A stretch of 64,000 bases of DNA. Source: Bacteroidota bacterium (GTDB taxonomy: Bacteria > Bacteroidota > Bacteroidia > B-17B0 > Aurantibacillaceae). Below the pieces are notes generated by a model, which saw only the letters and a program-made list of their open reading frames with translations, did not search any database and was not told the DNA's origin. This document shows, piece after piece, positions 43,974-53,129 of this stretch (position 1 is the stretch's first letter; each line of letters begins with the position of its first letter). A program made the position numbers and the translations under genes. The DNA is taken from assembly GCA_018267825.1 (NCBI GenBank), contig JAFDXR010000011.1, positions 1-64,000 on the forward strand. Reading direction: 5' to 3'.

Positions 43974-44234
43974 ATGAGAACAGTGAAACAAAGCACCCAA
44001 ATGGATCTTTTTCCGGAGCTTATTGCCGCATACAGAGCCGAGCAATTGCGTAAAATCAGGCAGGAAGTGCAACAACAGGAAGTTGAAAGGCATGCGCACA
44101 TGAAAACCATTCACTATGCCGATAAGCCCATCGGTCTCAAAAACAAAACCCTCTGGCACGATGCCCTGGCCAATGAACTGTCAGAGGCCCTGAGATCGGC
44201 TCCGCTTTATAACAGGCTCGGCAAAACCGCCTGA
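43974..44234 (+). CDS. Small helical protein of unknown function
   Basis: 86 residues, strongly helical, charged: MDLFPELIAAYRAEQLRKIR and QEVQQQEVERHAHMKTIHY suggest one long helix of about 40 residues, followed by a short second part. No signal peptide or metal site. It stands alone between two repeat-rich intervals. The start is the ATG at 43974. No family recognised. Confidence 0.5.
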   Translation: MRTVKQSTQMDLFPELIAAYRAEQLRKIRQEVQQQEVERHAHMKTIHYADKPIGLKNKTLWHDALANELSEALRSAPLYNRLGKTA

Positions 44235-44509
44235 TCGACAACTTTATTTGCAACCTGCAAACAAAGCTGTATTTCTTTCCGCAACCCGGCTTTTGCCGCG
44301 TCTATACTGTTTCCTGTTATTTTGAAGAAAAAAAATCCATTCGCAGTTAACATAAACTTAACCTGGGCCTTCCCTTAAACAATAACACCTCTAATCCGAC
44401 GTCATTTAAGGGTTTGATATGATCTTCCGGGGAACAACAAATCAACATATATGCATCAACTCATGCATATAATACGTATTTTCCGCCGCGCTACTCCCCT
44501 CATTCCAAT

Positions 44510-44525
44510 TAGGTAATTATACCTA
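44510..44525. promoter_or_regulatory. Palindrome with TAGGTA/TACCTA arms, site 2
   Basis: Arms TAGGTA and TACCTA around ATTA, 15 bases ahead of the TAATTTTG element, so it covers the position of the missing minus-33 box. This placement fits an activator or repressor site. Confidence 0.5.
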
Positions 44526-44540
44526 TTTCACATCTCAGTA

Positions 44541-44548
44541 TAATTTTG
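44541..44548 (+). promoter_or_regulatory. Minus-7 element before the 44641 gene
   Basis: TAATTTTG matches TAnnTTTG. The upstream TTTG is absent; a dyad occupies its position. Confidence 0.45.
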
Positions 44549-44640
44549 TTACTTTAGGTATACATCTATAACAATTAAGAACGCATGGCACGCTATTATT
44601 TTATAGCAGGTCTATGCACACCCGTTTCAACCGGCCAGAG

Positions 44641-45057
44641 ATGCGATATACCACATGCATACTCCTATTCGTACTTGCAAATATGCTTTGCTCCGGGCAG
44701 GCTATGTTTTTTGACAAGCTGAATGGCTCCACCTGGACTTCAACTCCGGGAGTTACAGATTCCACGGTCCTCCACTCCAAACAAATTGCTTTATCGAAGC
44801 TGAGTTTCCCAAAAGATTCCATCCATAAAAATGTTTCTATCTGGAATTTCAAAGATGGTGTATTAACCATTCTGAACTACGACCCCAGGTATAAAACGGA
44901 AACAGGTCCAATCACATACACATACGAAACCCTTGCAGACAAAGGCATTCTGAAACTCGCAGGTATGGGGCATGCTGTTTTAAACTACAAAACCGGTATC
45001 GTATCGACAGGAAATTATGTGCTACTGATCCGTTCTAAAGAGAAAAAAACAAAATAA
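44641..45057 (+). CDS. Secreted hypothetical protein
   Basis: 138 residues from the ATG at 44641, which gives a clean signal peptide (TTCILLFVLANMLCSGQA); an upstream ATG at 44614 would add 9 residues before it. The mature part is beta-rich with NGSTWTSTPGVTDSTV and a C-terminal lysine-rich tail (SKEKKTK), resembling small lipocalin-like Bacteroidota proteins. It is 25 bases before the sensor kinase and probably cotranscribed. Confidence 0.6.
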   Translation: MRYTTCILLFVLANMLCSGQAMFFDKLNGSTWTSTPGVTDSTVLHSKQIALSKLSFPKDSIHKNVSIWNFKDGVLTILNYDPRYKTETGPITYTYETLADKGILKLAGMGHAVLNYKTGIVSTGNYVLLIRSKEKKTK

Positions 45058-45082
45058 AACGCCATGCAGGGTTTAATCGACT

Positions 45083-46120
45083 ATGAAAGAGGATAAAAAA
45101 AATAAGGATTACCGCGCTGAGTTTTTCGAGAAGTCTGAAATGCTGATCTCGCTCTACGACAAAAACCTGAACCTTCTCGACGCCAACACCGCTTTTCTGA
45201 AAGCACTGCGTTTCGAAAAAAAGGACATCCTCGGCAAGAACATCAGCGTTATATCGCCGGATTGCAAACCCTCCGGGCGCTATGCGATTTACGAAGACAT
45301 TATAAAAACCGGTAAAACATTCGTAACCGACCAGGTAAGGCTTCATCCCAGCCTTGGGAGCATTTACATTCGCCTCACCGCTTTTAAGGTGGGAGAAGGG
45401 CTGGGAATTTCCAGCAAAGAAATCACTGACCTGATGGAAACCATCGATGACCTGGAAACCTTCATTTATAAAACTTCGCACGATGTTCGCTCTCCTATTT
45501 CAACAACCCTTGGCCTGATCAACGTTGCGCAGCACGACCTGAAAGACAATGCCATGGCCCTGCATTACCTCGGTATGTTAAAGCAACAGGCAGAAACGCT
45601 TGACCAGATTGTGATGCGGCTGCTCGAAACGACAAAAATACGGCAGGGGAAAACAAAGCTGCACCTCATCGACTTTGAAGAAGAAATAAGCCAGGTTATT
45701 TTTTCTTTCTCAACAACCGAAGGTTTTGACCGCATCCGGTTCGAAAAAAACATTCAGGTAACGCATAAATTCTATTCCGACAAAGCACTGGTCTGCACCA
45801 TTTTTCAGAACCTCATTCACAATGCTATTAAATACCGTGGCCAGGACAGGAAAGACCCCTATATCCGGATACATGTTGCTGATGAAGGACGGGGAATAAA
45901 AATAACCATTGCCGACAACGGGATTGGCATTTCGGAGGAAGCACAAAAAGAAGTATTCAAGATGTTTTTCAGAGGCACCAGCATTGCCAGTGGCAGTGGA
46001 CTTGGCCTGTATACCGTAAAACATTGTGTGAAAAAACTGGGCGGACAGATTTCTCTCGAAAGCAAAGCGGGCGAAGGCACTACATTCAGCATCTATCTGC
46101 CTAACGCCTCGGATGAATAA
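45083..46120 (+). CDS. PAS-domain sensor histidine kinase
   Basis: 345 residues, no membrane segment. A PAS domain (about 13-110, ISLYDKNLNLLDANTAFLKAL) is followed by the HisKA box TSHDVRSPISTTLGLI (histidine near 133) and a HATPase_c domain with FQNLIHNAIKYRG, IADNGIGISEEA and SGSGLGLYTVKHCV. It is second in the operon with the small secreted protein. No response regulator is adjacent. Confidence 0.88.
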   Translation: MKEDKKNKDYRAEFFEKSEMLISLYDKNLNLLDANTAFLKALRFEKKDILGKNISVISPDCKPSGRYAIYEDIIKTGKTFVTDQVRLHPSLGSIYIRLTAFKVGEGLGISSKEITDLMETIDDLETFIYKTSHDVRSPISTTLGLINVAQHDLKDNAMALHYLGMLKQQAETLDQIVMRLLETTKIRQGKTKLHLIDFEEEISQVIFSFSTTEGFDRIRFEKNIQVTHKFYSDKALVCTIFQNLIHNAIKYRGQDRKDPYIRIHVADEGRGIKITIADNGIGISEEAQKEVFKMFFRGTSIASGSGLGLYTVKHCVKKLGGQISLESKAGEGTTFSIYLPNASDE

Positions 46121-46191
46121 GCTTGTTTAATACCTGCTCTGTAAAAACCAATCCTCATTAAAAAAATTTACTTTTACTCAAAACCCAACAC

Positions 46192-46536
46192 ATGAGCCAC
46201 ATTCCTTTTCAAAGCATAGACTGGAGCAACATCGAAAAAACCGAACACAAGGGCGAAAGTGGTGTGGCCTACTGGCAAACTCTGCAGTTTCCGGGCCTTC
46301 GTGTGCGTGTGGTAGAATACTCCCCCGGCTACCTCGCCGATCATTGGTGCCGGAAAGGGCATATTGTTCACTGCCTCGAAGGAGACTTTGTGAGTGAACT
46401 CAGTACCGGCGAAAAAATAAAACTTATAAAAGGCCAGAGCTATGTGGTATCCGATGATCTCAGCTCTCACCGCTCCATCTCCGCCCATGGCGTGAAACTC
46501 CTGATCGTGGACGGCGATTTCCTGAAGAAAACCTGA
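46192..46536 (+). CDS. DHCW-motif cupin protein
   Basis: 114 residues, single cupin fold. The family motif is around GYLADHWCRKGHIVHCLEGD (residues about 44-64), with H and C side chains that may hold a metal, and a closing strand VSDDLSSHRSISAHG. Members are small and their role is not established. It lies 71 bases after the kinase. Confidence 0.75.
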   Translation: MSHIPFQSIDWSNIEKTEHKGESGVAYWQTLQFPGLRVRVVEYSPGYLADHWCRKGHIVHCLEGDFVSELSTGEKIKLIKGQSYVVSDDLSSHRSISAHGVKLLIVDGDFLKKT

Positions 46537-46630
46537 CGAAAACCCTTACTATTCCCCGTAAACAAAGAGCTCTTTGCTTTTTATTTTCCTGAAAAACATG
46601 TATCTTAAAGGGATAAAGTGTTTTTAAACA

Positions 46631-47689
46631 ATGACCATCCGCACATCTCAATTAAACACATGGTATGACAATATTCGCCTGCGTCCAGCCATGTATCTGG
46701 GAAATACAGACACTTACGGTTTCAAACAGCTCCTTGAATATCTTTTTTCAGACATCCTGAAACAGAACTCTGAAAACCCTGTTTTTGACATAACGTTTCT
46801 TCCCGACAACAAGATCGTTCTCCGCTTCAGCGGAATCTCAACCGATAAGATCCCTGGCTCCCTTGCGCAGATGCAAAAAGAAGATAGCACAATGACGGAG
46901 TTGGGCCTTCCTGTTATTATTGCACTGAGCACTGAAATTACCATCACAATAAACAGCACTGATCGCTCATACACTTTCCATGGAATGAAAGGCTCATTCG
47001 AAAGCCACACAAATAGCATCACCACAGGTGAACCCGTGATGATCGTGGAAGCGACTATAGACATGAGTATCCTCAAAAATTTCCACTTTCACTATGACCA
47101 CCTAACAGGTTTTTTCCGGCAATTCACTTTTCTGAATCCAGGGCTCAAAATCATCGCCAGCGATAAAACAAACAATGACTTTCAGAGAAATGTCTTTCTC
47201 GCCCCCAGAGGGATCTTTGATCAACTTGACTATTATGCCTCCAAGAATATACATTATAGTGATTTTTCAGGAGTAGAAATCGAAGACTCAATAAATGATT
47301 ACTCCTATCAGATTACCATTTCTGCTATTTCCTGCTATCCATATCAGCCATTTACGAAAACCTATGCGGGCAATACAGAACTATATTATGGCGGCTCACT
47401 CCAAGACGGTATTTTAGACGGCGTCACCCAGGTCATAAGGCAAGCCGCTGAAAAGCAAAACACAAAGGTATTGATAAACAGAAAAAAACTAAAGCAACAA
47501 TTGACCATTATTGCTGCCGTAAAAGGCAAAGACTATTCTTATGCCGGAAGCACAAAGCGCAAACTGGATATGCCGCAGTTACGTAAAGATGTAAAGACCC
47601 TTGTAGCAAACAAATTATTAAACTACTTTTCATCAAGTCCGGAAATCACTGATAAGCTTTTGGGTAGATTCCTTGATTTACGTACTTAA
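46631..47689 (+). CDS. Degenerate GyrB-like protein without Toprim
   Basis: 352 residues. It aligns by pattern to the N-terminal half of GyrB: RLRPAMYLGNTDTYGFKQLL (versus RPGMYIG), the transducer strand FRQFTFLNPGLKIIASD and GGSLQDGILDGVTQVIRQAA (versus the S5-like segment before the Toprim). The ATPase motifs are broken: the N-box asparagine is replaced and no DGRGIP box is seen. The Toprim half is missing. It therefore probably binds a nucleotide or protein without gyrase activity. The 230-residue gene follows 31 bases later. Confidence 0.7.
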   Translation: MTIRTSQLNTWYDNIRLRPAMYLGNTDTYGFKQLLEYLFSDILKQNSENPVFDITFLPDNKIVLRFSGISTDKIPGSLAQMQKEDSTMTELGLPVIIALSTEITITINSTDRSYTFHGMKGSFESHTNSITTGEPVMIVEATIDMSILKNFHFHYDHLTGFFRQFTFLNPGLKIIASDKTNNDFQRNVFLAPRGIFDQLDYYASKNIHYSDFSGVEIEDSINDYSYQITISAISCYPYQPFTKTYAGNTELYYGGSLQDGILDGVTQVIRQAAEKQNTKVLINRKKLKQQLTIIAAVKGKDYSYAGSTKRKLDMPQLRKDVKTLVANKLLNYFSSSPEITDKLLGRFLDLRT

Positions 47690-47720
47690 CAGCATTCTAA
47701 AGCAACAACTATAAATTTCA

Positions 47721-48413
47721 TTGAATATGTTCGGTTTTTTTAAAAAGAAAAATAAACCCAAGGAATCAGAAGTTCAACAGCCACAAGCGAGTAAATACCA
47801 TTTTAAATGGTATGATATCGGACCGGAAAATCCATTTAACAAACGCCTGCTCGACTGCCGCAGCCTTACAGAAAGCATGCTATCCGCCACATCCGATGAG
47901 TCCATTGCCAGATCCTTTGCTCATCAAAGACACAGTATAGGCGAGGAGTTTGTTGGCTTTGAATTTAATCGCAAAGCCTCTTTGCCCGTTCACCTCGTAT
48001 ATCCCCACAACGGTTCAAAAATAGAGGGCGCCGCTTATAAAGCAAAAAGCATGGAAGATAAGTGGGATATCTATGCATGGAATAACATATTCTATTTTGT
48101 AAGGAGCTGGACCGGAAAAATTGAATACAAAGCGTTTTTCGCTGCATCAGAAAACACATTCCTCATAGACAAAATTGAATACGACAGTGCTGAGCATGCC
48201 AATGAAGATTCTACGATTATTGAAAACAATGTGCATTTCTTACTGATGACCCTTGCCTTTGGTCGGATCTATCCGCACAAAGTTCCCAAAACGATTACCG
48301 GGGATGAAAACATAGCCCTTTATTCTTTTGCCTTATTCGGCAGGAACTGCTGGTATGCTACTTACGAGGATATCACTGACACTACTATTACAACAAGACC
48401 ACAAAATACTTAA
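47721..48413 (+). CDS. Unknown protein paired with the GyrB-like gene
   Basis: 230 residues. A lysine-rich start (FGFFKKKNKPK) leads into a mixed alpha/beta domain with LDCRSLTESMLSATSDESIA, SFAHQRHSIGEEFVGF and many aromatic residues. No signal peptide, no membrane helix, no recognised catalytic motif. The ATG at 47721 (or 47727) is 31 bases after the GyrB-like stop, so the two form an operon. Function unknown; it is the only clue to the GyrB-like partner. Confidence 0.6.
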   Translation: MNMFGFFKKKNKPKESEVQQPQASKYHFKWYDIGPENPFNKRLLDCRSLTESMLSATSDESIARSFAHQRHSIGEEFVGFEFNRKASLPVHLVYPHNGSKIEGAAYKAKSMEDKWDIYAWNNIFYFVRSWTGKIEYKAFFAASENTFLIDKIEYDSAEHANEDSTIIENNVHFLLMTLAFGRIYPHKVPKTITGDENIALYSFALFGRNCWYATYEDITDTTITTRPQNT

Positions 48414-48448
48414 ATAAAAAATCCCGGAGAACCAAGCATCCTCCGGGA
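48411..48448 (-). terminator. Terminator of the RND efflux operon
   Basis: Arms TCCCGGAG (48422-48429) and CTCCGGGA (48441-48448), followed on the minus strand by ATTTTTTATTT. It ends transcription running down from the outer-membrane factor gene. Confidence 0.75.
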
Positions 48449-48473
48449 AATCACAATCCTTTATCGTATCCTG

Positions 48474-49907
48474 TTAATTCCAGCCACCACCGAGTGCCTG
48501 GTAAATATTAACACGGGCATTCATCTGCTGTTTTTTGGTTTCGATCAACTCGAATTTCGATTCGAGGGCATCGCGCTGCGTAAGCAATACCTCCATATAA
48601 TCGGCACGAGCCGATTTGAAGAGGCCGGTCGAAATATCGATCGATTGCGTGAGTGCCTGCACCTGTTTTGATTTGAGATCGTAACTCTTGCGCAGGTTGT
48701 TGATGTTCGACAACTGGTTGGCCACCTCAATATAAGCCTGCAGAATGGTACGCTCGTAGTTGTAAGCAGCCTGCACCTGTTTGGAGTTAGCCGAATAGTA
48801 ATTGGCTTTGATGGCATTCCGGTTGATCAGCGGAGCTACCAGTTCTCCGGCCAGCGAATACAATAACGACTGCGGGGTATTGATGAGGAACTGCGGATTA
48901 AACGCTCTGTATCCGGCACTCCCGGTAATCATAAAGGTCGGGTAAAAATCAGCGCGGGCCACTTTGATATCGAGGCGTGCGGCAATGAGTGCCTGCTCTG
49001 CCTGTTTGATATCCGGGCGATTCGCCAGCAACTGCGATGGAATACCGGCATGAATCGTATCGACCACCATGTCTGTAAAGCCTTTCGAATCGCGCGACAC
49101 AGGCTGCGGGAAACGACCCACCAGGAAATTGATGCGGTTTTCCGTTTCTGTAATCTGCTGCATGATGTAGTACTGGCGGCTTTGGTTTTTGAGCACTTCG
49201 GCTTCAAACTTACGCACCGCGAGTTCCGTTACCTTGGCTGCTGTTTTCTCGAGCTTCACGATCTCCAGAGCGTTCTGCTGGATCTCGATGTTCTTACGCA
49301 GAATATCAAGCTGGTTGTCGAGCGCCAGTAATTCATAATACGAATTGGAGATCTCAGCGATCAGGTGTGTCACCATAAAGTTCCGGCCTTCGATGGTCGA
49401 CAGGTATTTATGGATCGCTGATTTTTTAGAGTTGCGCAGTTTTTTCCAGATATCCACTTCCCATGAGGCGTTCAAGCCGATCACATAATTCGGAAGCGGA
49501 TCCGGGAATTTCTTCCCGGGCATAATCTGGTTGGTAGCATCGCTTGCGCCCTGGCTGGTATACAATCCCACTTTCTCAACACCCGCGCCGGCACCGGCAC
49601 CAACAAACGGGAGATAAGCCCCTTTGCGTGCACGTACTTCGTTGCGTGCAATATTGATTTCCTGCAGCATGATATTGAGTTCCTGGTTTCTTTTCAGGGC
49701 CGAATCAATAAGCGCCTCCAGGTAAGGATCGGTGAAAAAATCCTTCCACCTGGTTTTAGCCGTATTGAGTGTATCCTTGCCGCCATTGTAACTGTCAGGT
49801 ACTTTTTTATTCTCTGCACGCTGGGCCACCCGTGGTATACAGGCTGTGTATACCACGGATATGCAGGCAATTCCTATGTATTTATATAATCTCTTTTTAT
49901 TTAGCAT
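48474..49907 (-). CDS. RND efflux outer-membrane factor (TolC/OprM-like)
   Basis: About 477 residues. Outer-membrane channel of the tripartite pump. The start at 49907 (MLNKKRLYKY) gives a lipoprotein signal ending in VVYTAC; 49922 is an alternative. NodT-family signatures are SYYELLALDNQLDIL, RNMELN-like helices, and LLANRPDIKQAEQAL. It overlaps the 3' end of the RND pump gene by about 11 bases, so it is translationally coupled. Confidence 0.9.
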   Translation of the reverse strand: MLNKKRLYKYIGIACISVVYTACIPRVAQRAENKKVPDSYNGGKDTLNTAKTRWKDFFTDPYLEALIDSALKRNQELNIMLQEINIARNEVRARKGAYLPFVGAGAGAGVEKVGLYTSQGASDATNQIMPGKKFPDPLPNYVIGLNASWEVDIWKKLRNSKKSAIHKYLSTIEGRNFMVTHLIAEISNSYYELLALDNQLDILRKNIEIQQNALEIVKLEKTAAKVTELAVRKFEAEVLKNQSRQYYIMQQITETENRINFLVGRFPQPVSRDSKGFTDMVVDTIHAGIPSQLLANRPDIKQAEQALIAARLDIKVARADFYPTFMITGSAGYRAFNPQFLINTPQSLLYSLAGELVAPLINRNAIKANYYSANSKQVQAAYNYERTILQAYIEVANQLSNINNLRKSYDLKSKQVQALTQSIDISTGLFKSARADYMEVLLTQRDALESKFELIETKKQQMNARVNIYQALGGGWN

Positions 49908-52900
49908 GATCGTCACTTTCATCGGTTTGTGGAAAATTATCTATTTGATGAACAAAATTTTCGGTTAATGAATCGTCTTCTTCGTTTTTAATAAGTCTAC
50001 GTCCCTCTGCCATTTTTCCAAAAATGAAATACAAGCCCGGTACGATCACTACACCAAACACGGTTCCGAAGAGCATACCGCCCAGTGCCGAAGAACCAAT
50101 AGTACGGTTACCGATAGCTCCTGCACCGTGTGCAAGCACCAGCGGAATCAAGCCCGCAATAAAGGCGAAGGAGGTCATGAGGATCGGACGGAAACGTACC
50201 TTGGCCCCTTCGATGGCTGCTTCAAGTACCGTGGCTCCATCACGCTGCTTCTGCACGGCAAACTCCACGATCAGTACCGCGTTCTTACCGAGTAAGCCCA
50301 CGAGCATCACGAGCCCCACCTGGGCATAGATGTCGTTGGCGAGCCCCATACTTTTAATTAAGAGGAATGATCCGAAAACCCCTGCAGGCAGCGAGAACAC
50401 AACTGCAAGCGGAATAATGAAGCTTTCGTATTGTGCCGCAAGAACGAAATACACGAACACCAGTACAATAATGAAAATATAAATGGCTTCATTACCACGG
50501 CGTGTTTCATCATAAGACAAGGCTGCCCAGTCAATATCAAAACCATGTGGCAGTGATTTCGCCGCTACTTCCTGTACAGCTTTAATCGCCTCACCGCTAC
50601 TGTAACCCCTGGCCGGTGCACCCCTGATGGCAGCCGTGTTATACATGTTGTAACGGTTGATCTCATTGGCACCCTGTTTCTTTTTAATTTTCATGAAAGC
50701 CGAGAAAGGAACCATTTCGTCCTTGTCGTTCTTCACATACAGGTTCATGATATCGGTTGGGATCCGTCGGAACTCCGGCGAAGCCTGCACGAATACTTTA
50801 AAGAAACGCTGGTATTTGATGAAACCGAGTTCATAGGTACTACCCACATAAATAGAAAGTGTGTTCATGGCATTACCAATGGTTACGCCTTTCTGCATGG
50901 CCAGTTCATTATCGATCTCTATTTCATACTGCGGGTAGTTGGCGCTGAAGAAGGTAAATAACCCCGTGATCTCTTTGCGTTTGCCCAGTTCTTTCATGAA
51001 ATCCCTGGTTACCCTGTCGAGCTGGTTATAATCCCCGCTATTGGTTTTATCGAGAAGCTGTAAGGCAAAACCACCGGCAGCACCGAAGCCCGGCACAGCA
51101 GGCGGATCGAAGAACTCGATGGTAGCACCCGGAATTTCCTTTGCTTTTTCTTCGAGTTCATAAATAATCTCGCTCACCGTATGCTTACGCTCCGACCATG
51201 GTTTGAGGTTGATCAGACAGGTACCGGCATTGGATCCGCGACCTTCGGTAAGTACCTCGTAACCGGCAATGGATGATACCGATTGAACGCCTTCCACTTT
51301 CTGGATAATCTCTTCGAGTTTATTGGAAAGATCATTGGTACGTTCGAGTGTGGAACCCGGAGGTGTTTGAATGATCGCATATAACATCCCCTGGTCTTCA
51401 CTTGGAATGAAGCCCGTAGGCAGATTGTTACTAATCAGGAAAATACCAAGGCTGAAAACTGCAAATAAAATAACGGTTACAATCCTGCGATGCGCAATGA
51501 GTTTCAATAAGCCTACATAGCGGCCTGTGAGTTTTTCAAAACCACGGTTGAAGCTGTCGATGAAACGGTTCAACCATGTTTTTCTGCGCGGCTTGCCGTG
51601 TGTGTTTTTCAGGATCATGGCACAAAGCACCGGTGTTACAGTCAGCGCCACAATTCCCGAAAGCACGATAGACGACGCCATGGTGATGGAGAACTGCCTG
51701 TAGAATGTACCTACGGGACCTGTCATGAACGACACCGGTACGAATACCGATACCATGAGTAAGGTAATGGCAATAACCGCCCCACTGATCTCCTTGATTA
51801 CTTTGCGTACAGCATTGTATGGCGAGAGATGCTCTTCTTCCATCTTGGCGTGCACCGCCTCCACGACGACGATGGCGTCGTCGACGACAATCCCGATCGC
51901 GAGTACGAGTGCGAAGAGTGTGATCATATTGATGGTGAGTCCGAAGAGCTGGATGAATACAAACGCACCGATGAGAGAGATGGGTACAGCCAGTGTCGGA
52001 ATAAGCGTAGAACGCCAGTCGCCGAGGAATATGAACACCACGAGTGCCACAAGGATAAAGGCATCACGCAGGGTGTGAATTACGTTTTCGATAGAGGCGT
52101 CGAGGAAGTTCGAAACGTCGTAACTGATCTCATAATCCATACCCGGCGGGAATGTTTTCTTGAGTTCATCGAGTTTCACTTTCACTTTTTCAATCACCTC
52201 GCTCGCATTACTGCCGTAGGTTTGCTTAAGTACCATCGCTGCCGAAGGGTGGCCGTTCATGTTGGAGTAAATATCGTAATACTCACTGCCTAGTGTCACG
52301 GAAGCCACATCTTTGAGGCGAAGCATTTCCCCGTCGGGATTTGCCTTGATGATTACATTTTCATATTGCTTGGGATCGTTGAATCGGTCGGAATAAGCCA
52401 GTACATACTCTAGGGCTTCGGCCTGTTTACTGTCACCGCGACCAATACGACCGGGTTTTCCGATAATACTCTGATCGCTAAGCGCCTGCATGACTTCATC
52501 GGGCGAAATTTTATAGGCACGCATCCTGTCGGGATTGAGCCATACACGCATGGCGTACTGGCGGCTACCGAGGATCCTTACCTGCCCGATCCCGTTGATC
52601 CTTTGCAGTTCAGGCACCATGTTGACCCCTGCATAGTTGAACAGGAATTTCATGTTAGCGTTTTTATCCTTACTGTAGAGGTTCACATACATGAGCATAC
52701 TCGGAATAACCGGGGTAATAATAACCCCTTCGCGTTGTACCAGTATAGGCAGCCTGTTTGTAACCTGTTGTACACGGTTCGACACCTGTACCAGGGCCTG
52801 GTTGATATCTGTACCCGGATTAAAAATAACCTGGATATTGGCCTCACCCGCACTCGTGGCATCGGAGGTCATGTAGCGCATGCCCCAGGCACCGTTGATG

Positions 52901-53103
52901 GATTGCTCGAGCGGAATGATCACCGATTCGGCCAGCGACTTGGCACTGGCACCGGGATAGGATGCGCTCACCATCACCACCGGCGGTGCTACCTCCGGGA
53001 ATTGTGATGTAGGCAGTGTTTTAATAGCCAGCATCCCCATGAAGAGGATAACGAGCGATATAACGATGGCTAATACCGGCCTATGAATGAATTTATTGAA
53101 CAT
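49897..53103 (-). CDS. RND multidrug efflux pump, inner-membrane subunit (HAE1/AcrB type)
   Basis: 1068 residues, 12 membrane spans with two large periplasmic loops. It starts MFNKFIHRPVLAIVISLVI and has the HAE1 signatures TSQFPEVAPPVV, LYSKDKNANMKFLFNY, the proton-relay region FALVLAIGIVVDDAIVVVEA (paired aspartates) and LVMLVGLLGKNAVLIVEFA. Proton-driven export of drugs or dyes is likely; substrate cannot be predicted. Middle gene of the operon adaptor-pump-channel. Confidence 0.95.
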   Translation of the reverse strand: MFNKFIHRPVLAIVISLVILFMGMLAIKTLPTSQFPEVAPPVVMVSASYPGASAKSLAESVIIPLEQSINGAWGMRYMTSDATSAGEANIQVIFNPGTDINQALVQVSNRVQQVTNRLPILVQREGVIITPVIPSMLMYVNLYSKDKNANMKFLFNYAGVNMVPELQRINGIGQVRILGSRQYAMRVWLNPDRMRAYKISPDEVMQALSDQSIIGKPGRIGRGDSKQAEALEYVLAYSDRFNDPKQYENVIIKANPDGEMLRLKDVASVTLGSEYYDIYSNMNGHPSAAMVLKQTYGSNASEVIEKVKVKLDELKKTFPPGMDYEISYDVSNFLDASIENVIHTLRDAFILVALVVFIFLGDWRSTLIPTLAVPISLIGAFVFIQLFGLTINMITLFALVLAIGIVVDDAIVVVEAVHAKMEEEHLSPYNAVRKVIKEISGAVIAITLLMVSVFVPVSFMTGPVGTFYRQFSITMASSIVLSGIVALTVTPVLCAMILKNTHGKPRRKTWLNRFIDSFNRGFEKLTGRYVGLLKLIAHRRIVTVILFAVFSLGIFLISNNLPTGFIPSEDQGMLYAIIQTPPGSTLERTNDLSNKLEEIIQKVEGVQSVSSIAGYEVLTEGRGSNAGTCLINLKPWSERKHTVSEIIYELEEKAKEIPGATIEFFDPPAVPGFGAAGGFALQLLDKTNSGDYNQLDRVTRDFMKELGKRKEITGLFTFFSANYPQYEIEIDNELAMQKGVTIGNAMNTLSIYVGSTYELGFIKYQRFFKVFVQASPEFRRIPTDIMNLYVKNDKDEMVPFSAFMKIKKKQGANEINRYNMYNTAAIRGAPARGYSSGEAIKAVQEVAAKSLPHGFDIDWAALSYDETRRGNEAIYIFIIVLVFVYFVLAAQYESFIIPLAVVFSLPAGVFGSFLLIKSMGLANDIYAQVGLVMLVGLLGKNAVLIVEFAVQKQRDGATVLEAAIEGAKVRFRPILMTSFAFIAGLIPLVLAHGAGAIGNRTIGSSALGGMLFGTVFGVVIVPGLYFIFGKMAEGRRLIKNEEDDSLTENFVHQIDNFPQTDESDDHAK

Positions 53104-53129
53104 TTTACGTTTTTATTTAACTGTTTACA

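Larger units (their letters stand above)
44235..44640. other. Regulatory-looking interval with several dyads
   Basis: About 400 bases without a gene. It contains an inverted repeat with arms TATATGCAT and ATGCATATA (44448-44471), the palindrome AATACGTATT (44471-44480), the recurrent TAGGTA/TACCTA dyad (44510-44525), a minus-7 element TAATTTTG (44541-44548) and TTTAGGTATAC (44554-44564). It would control the operon starting at 44641. Confidence 0.5.
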
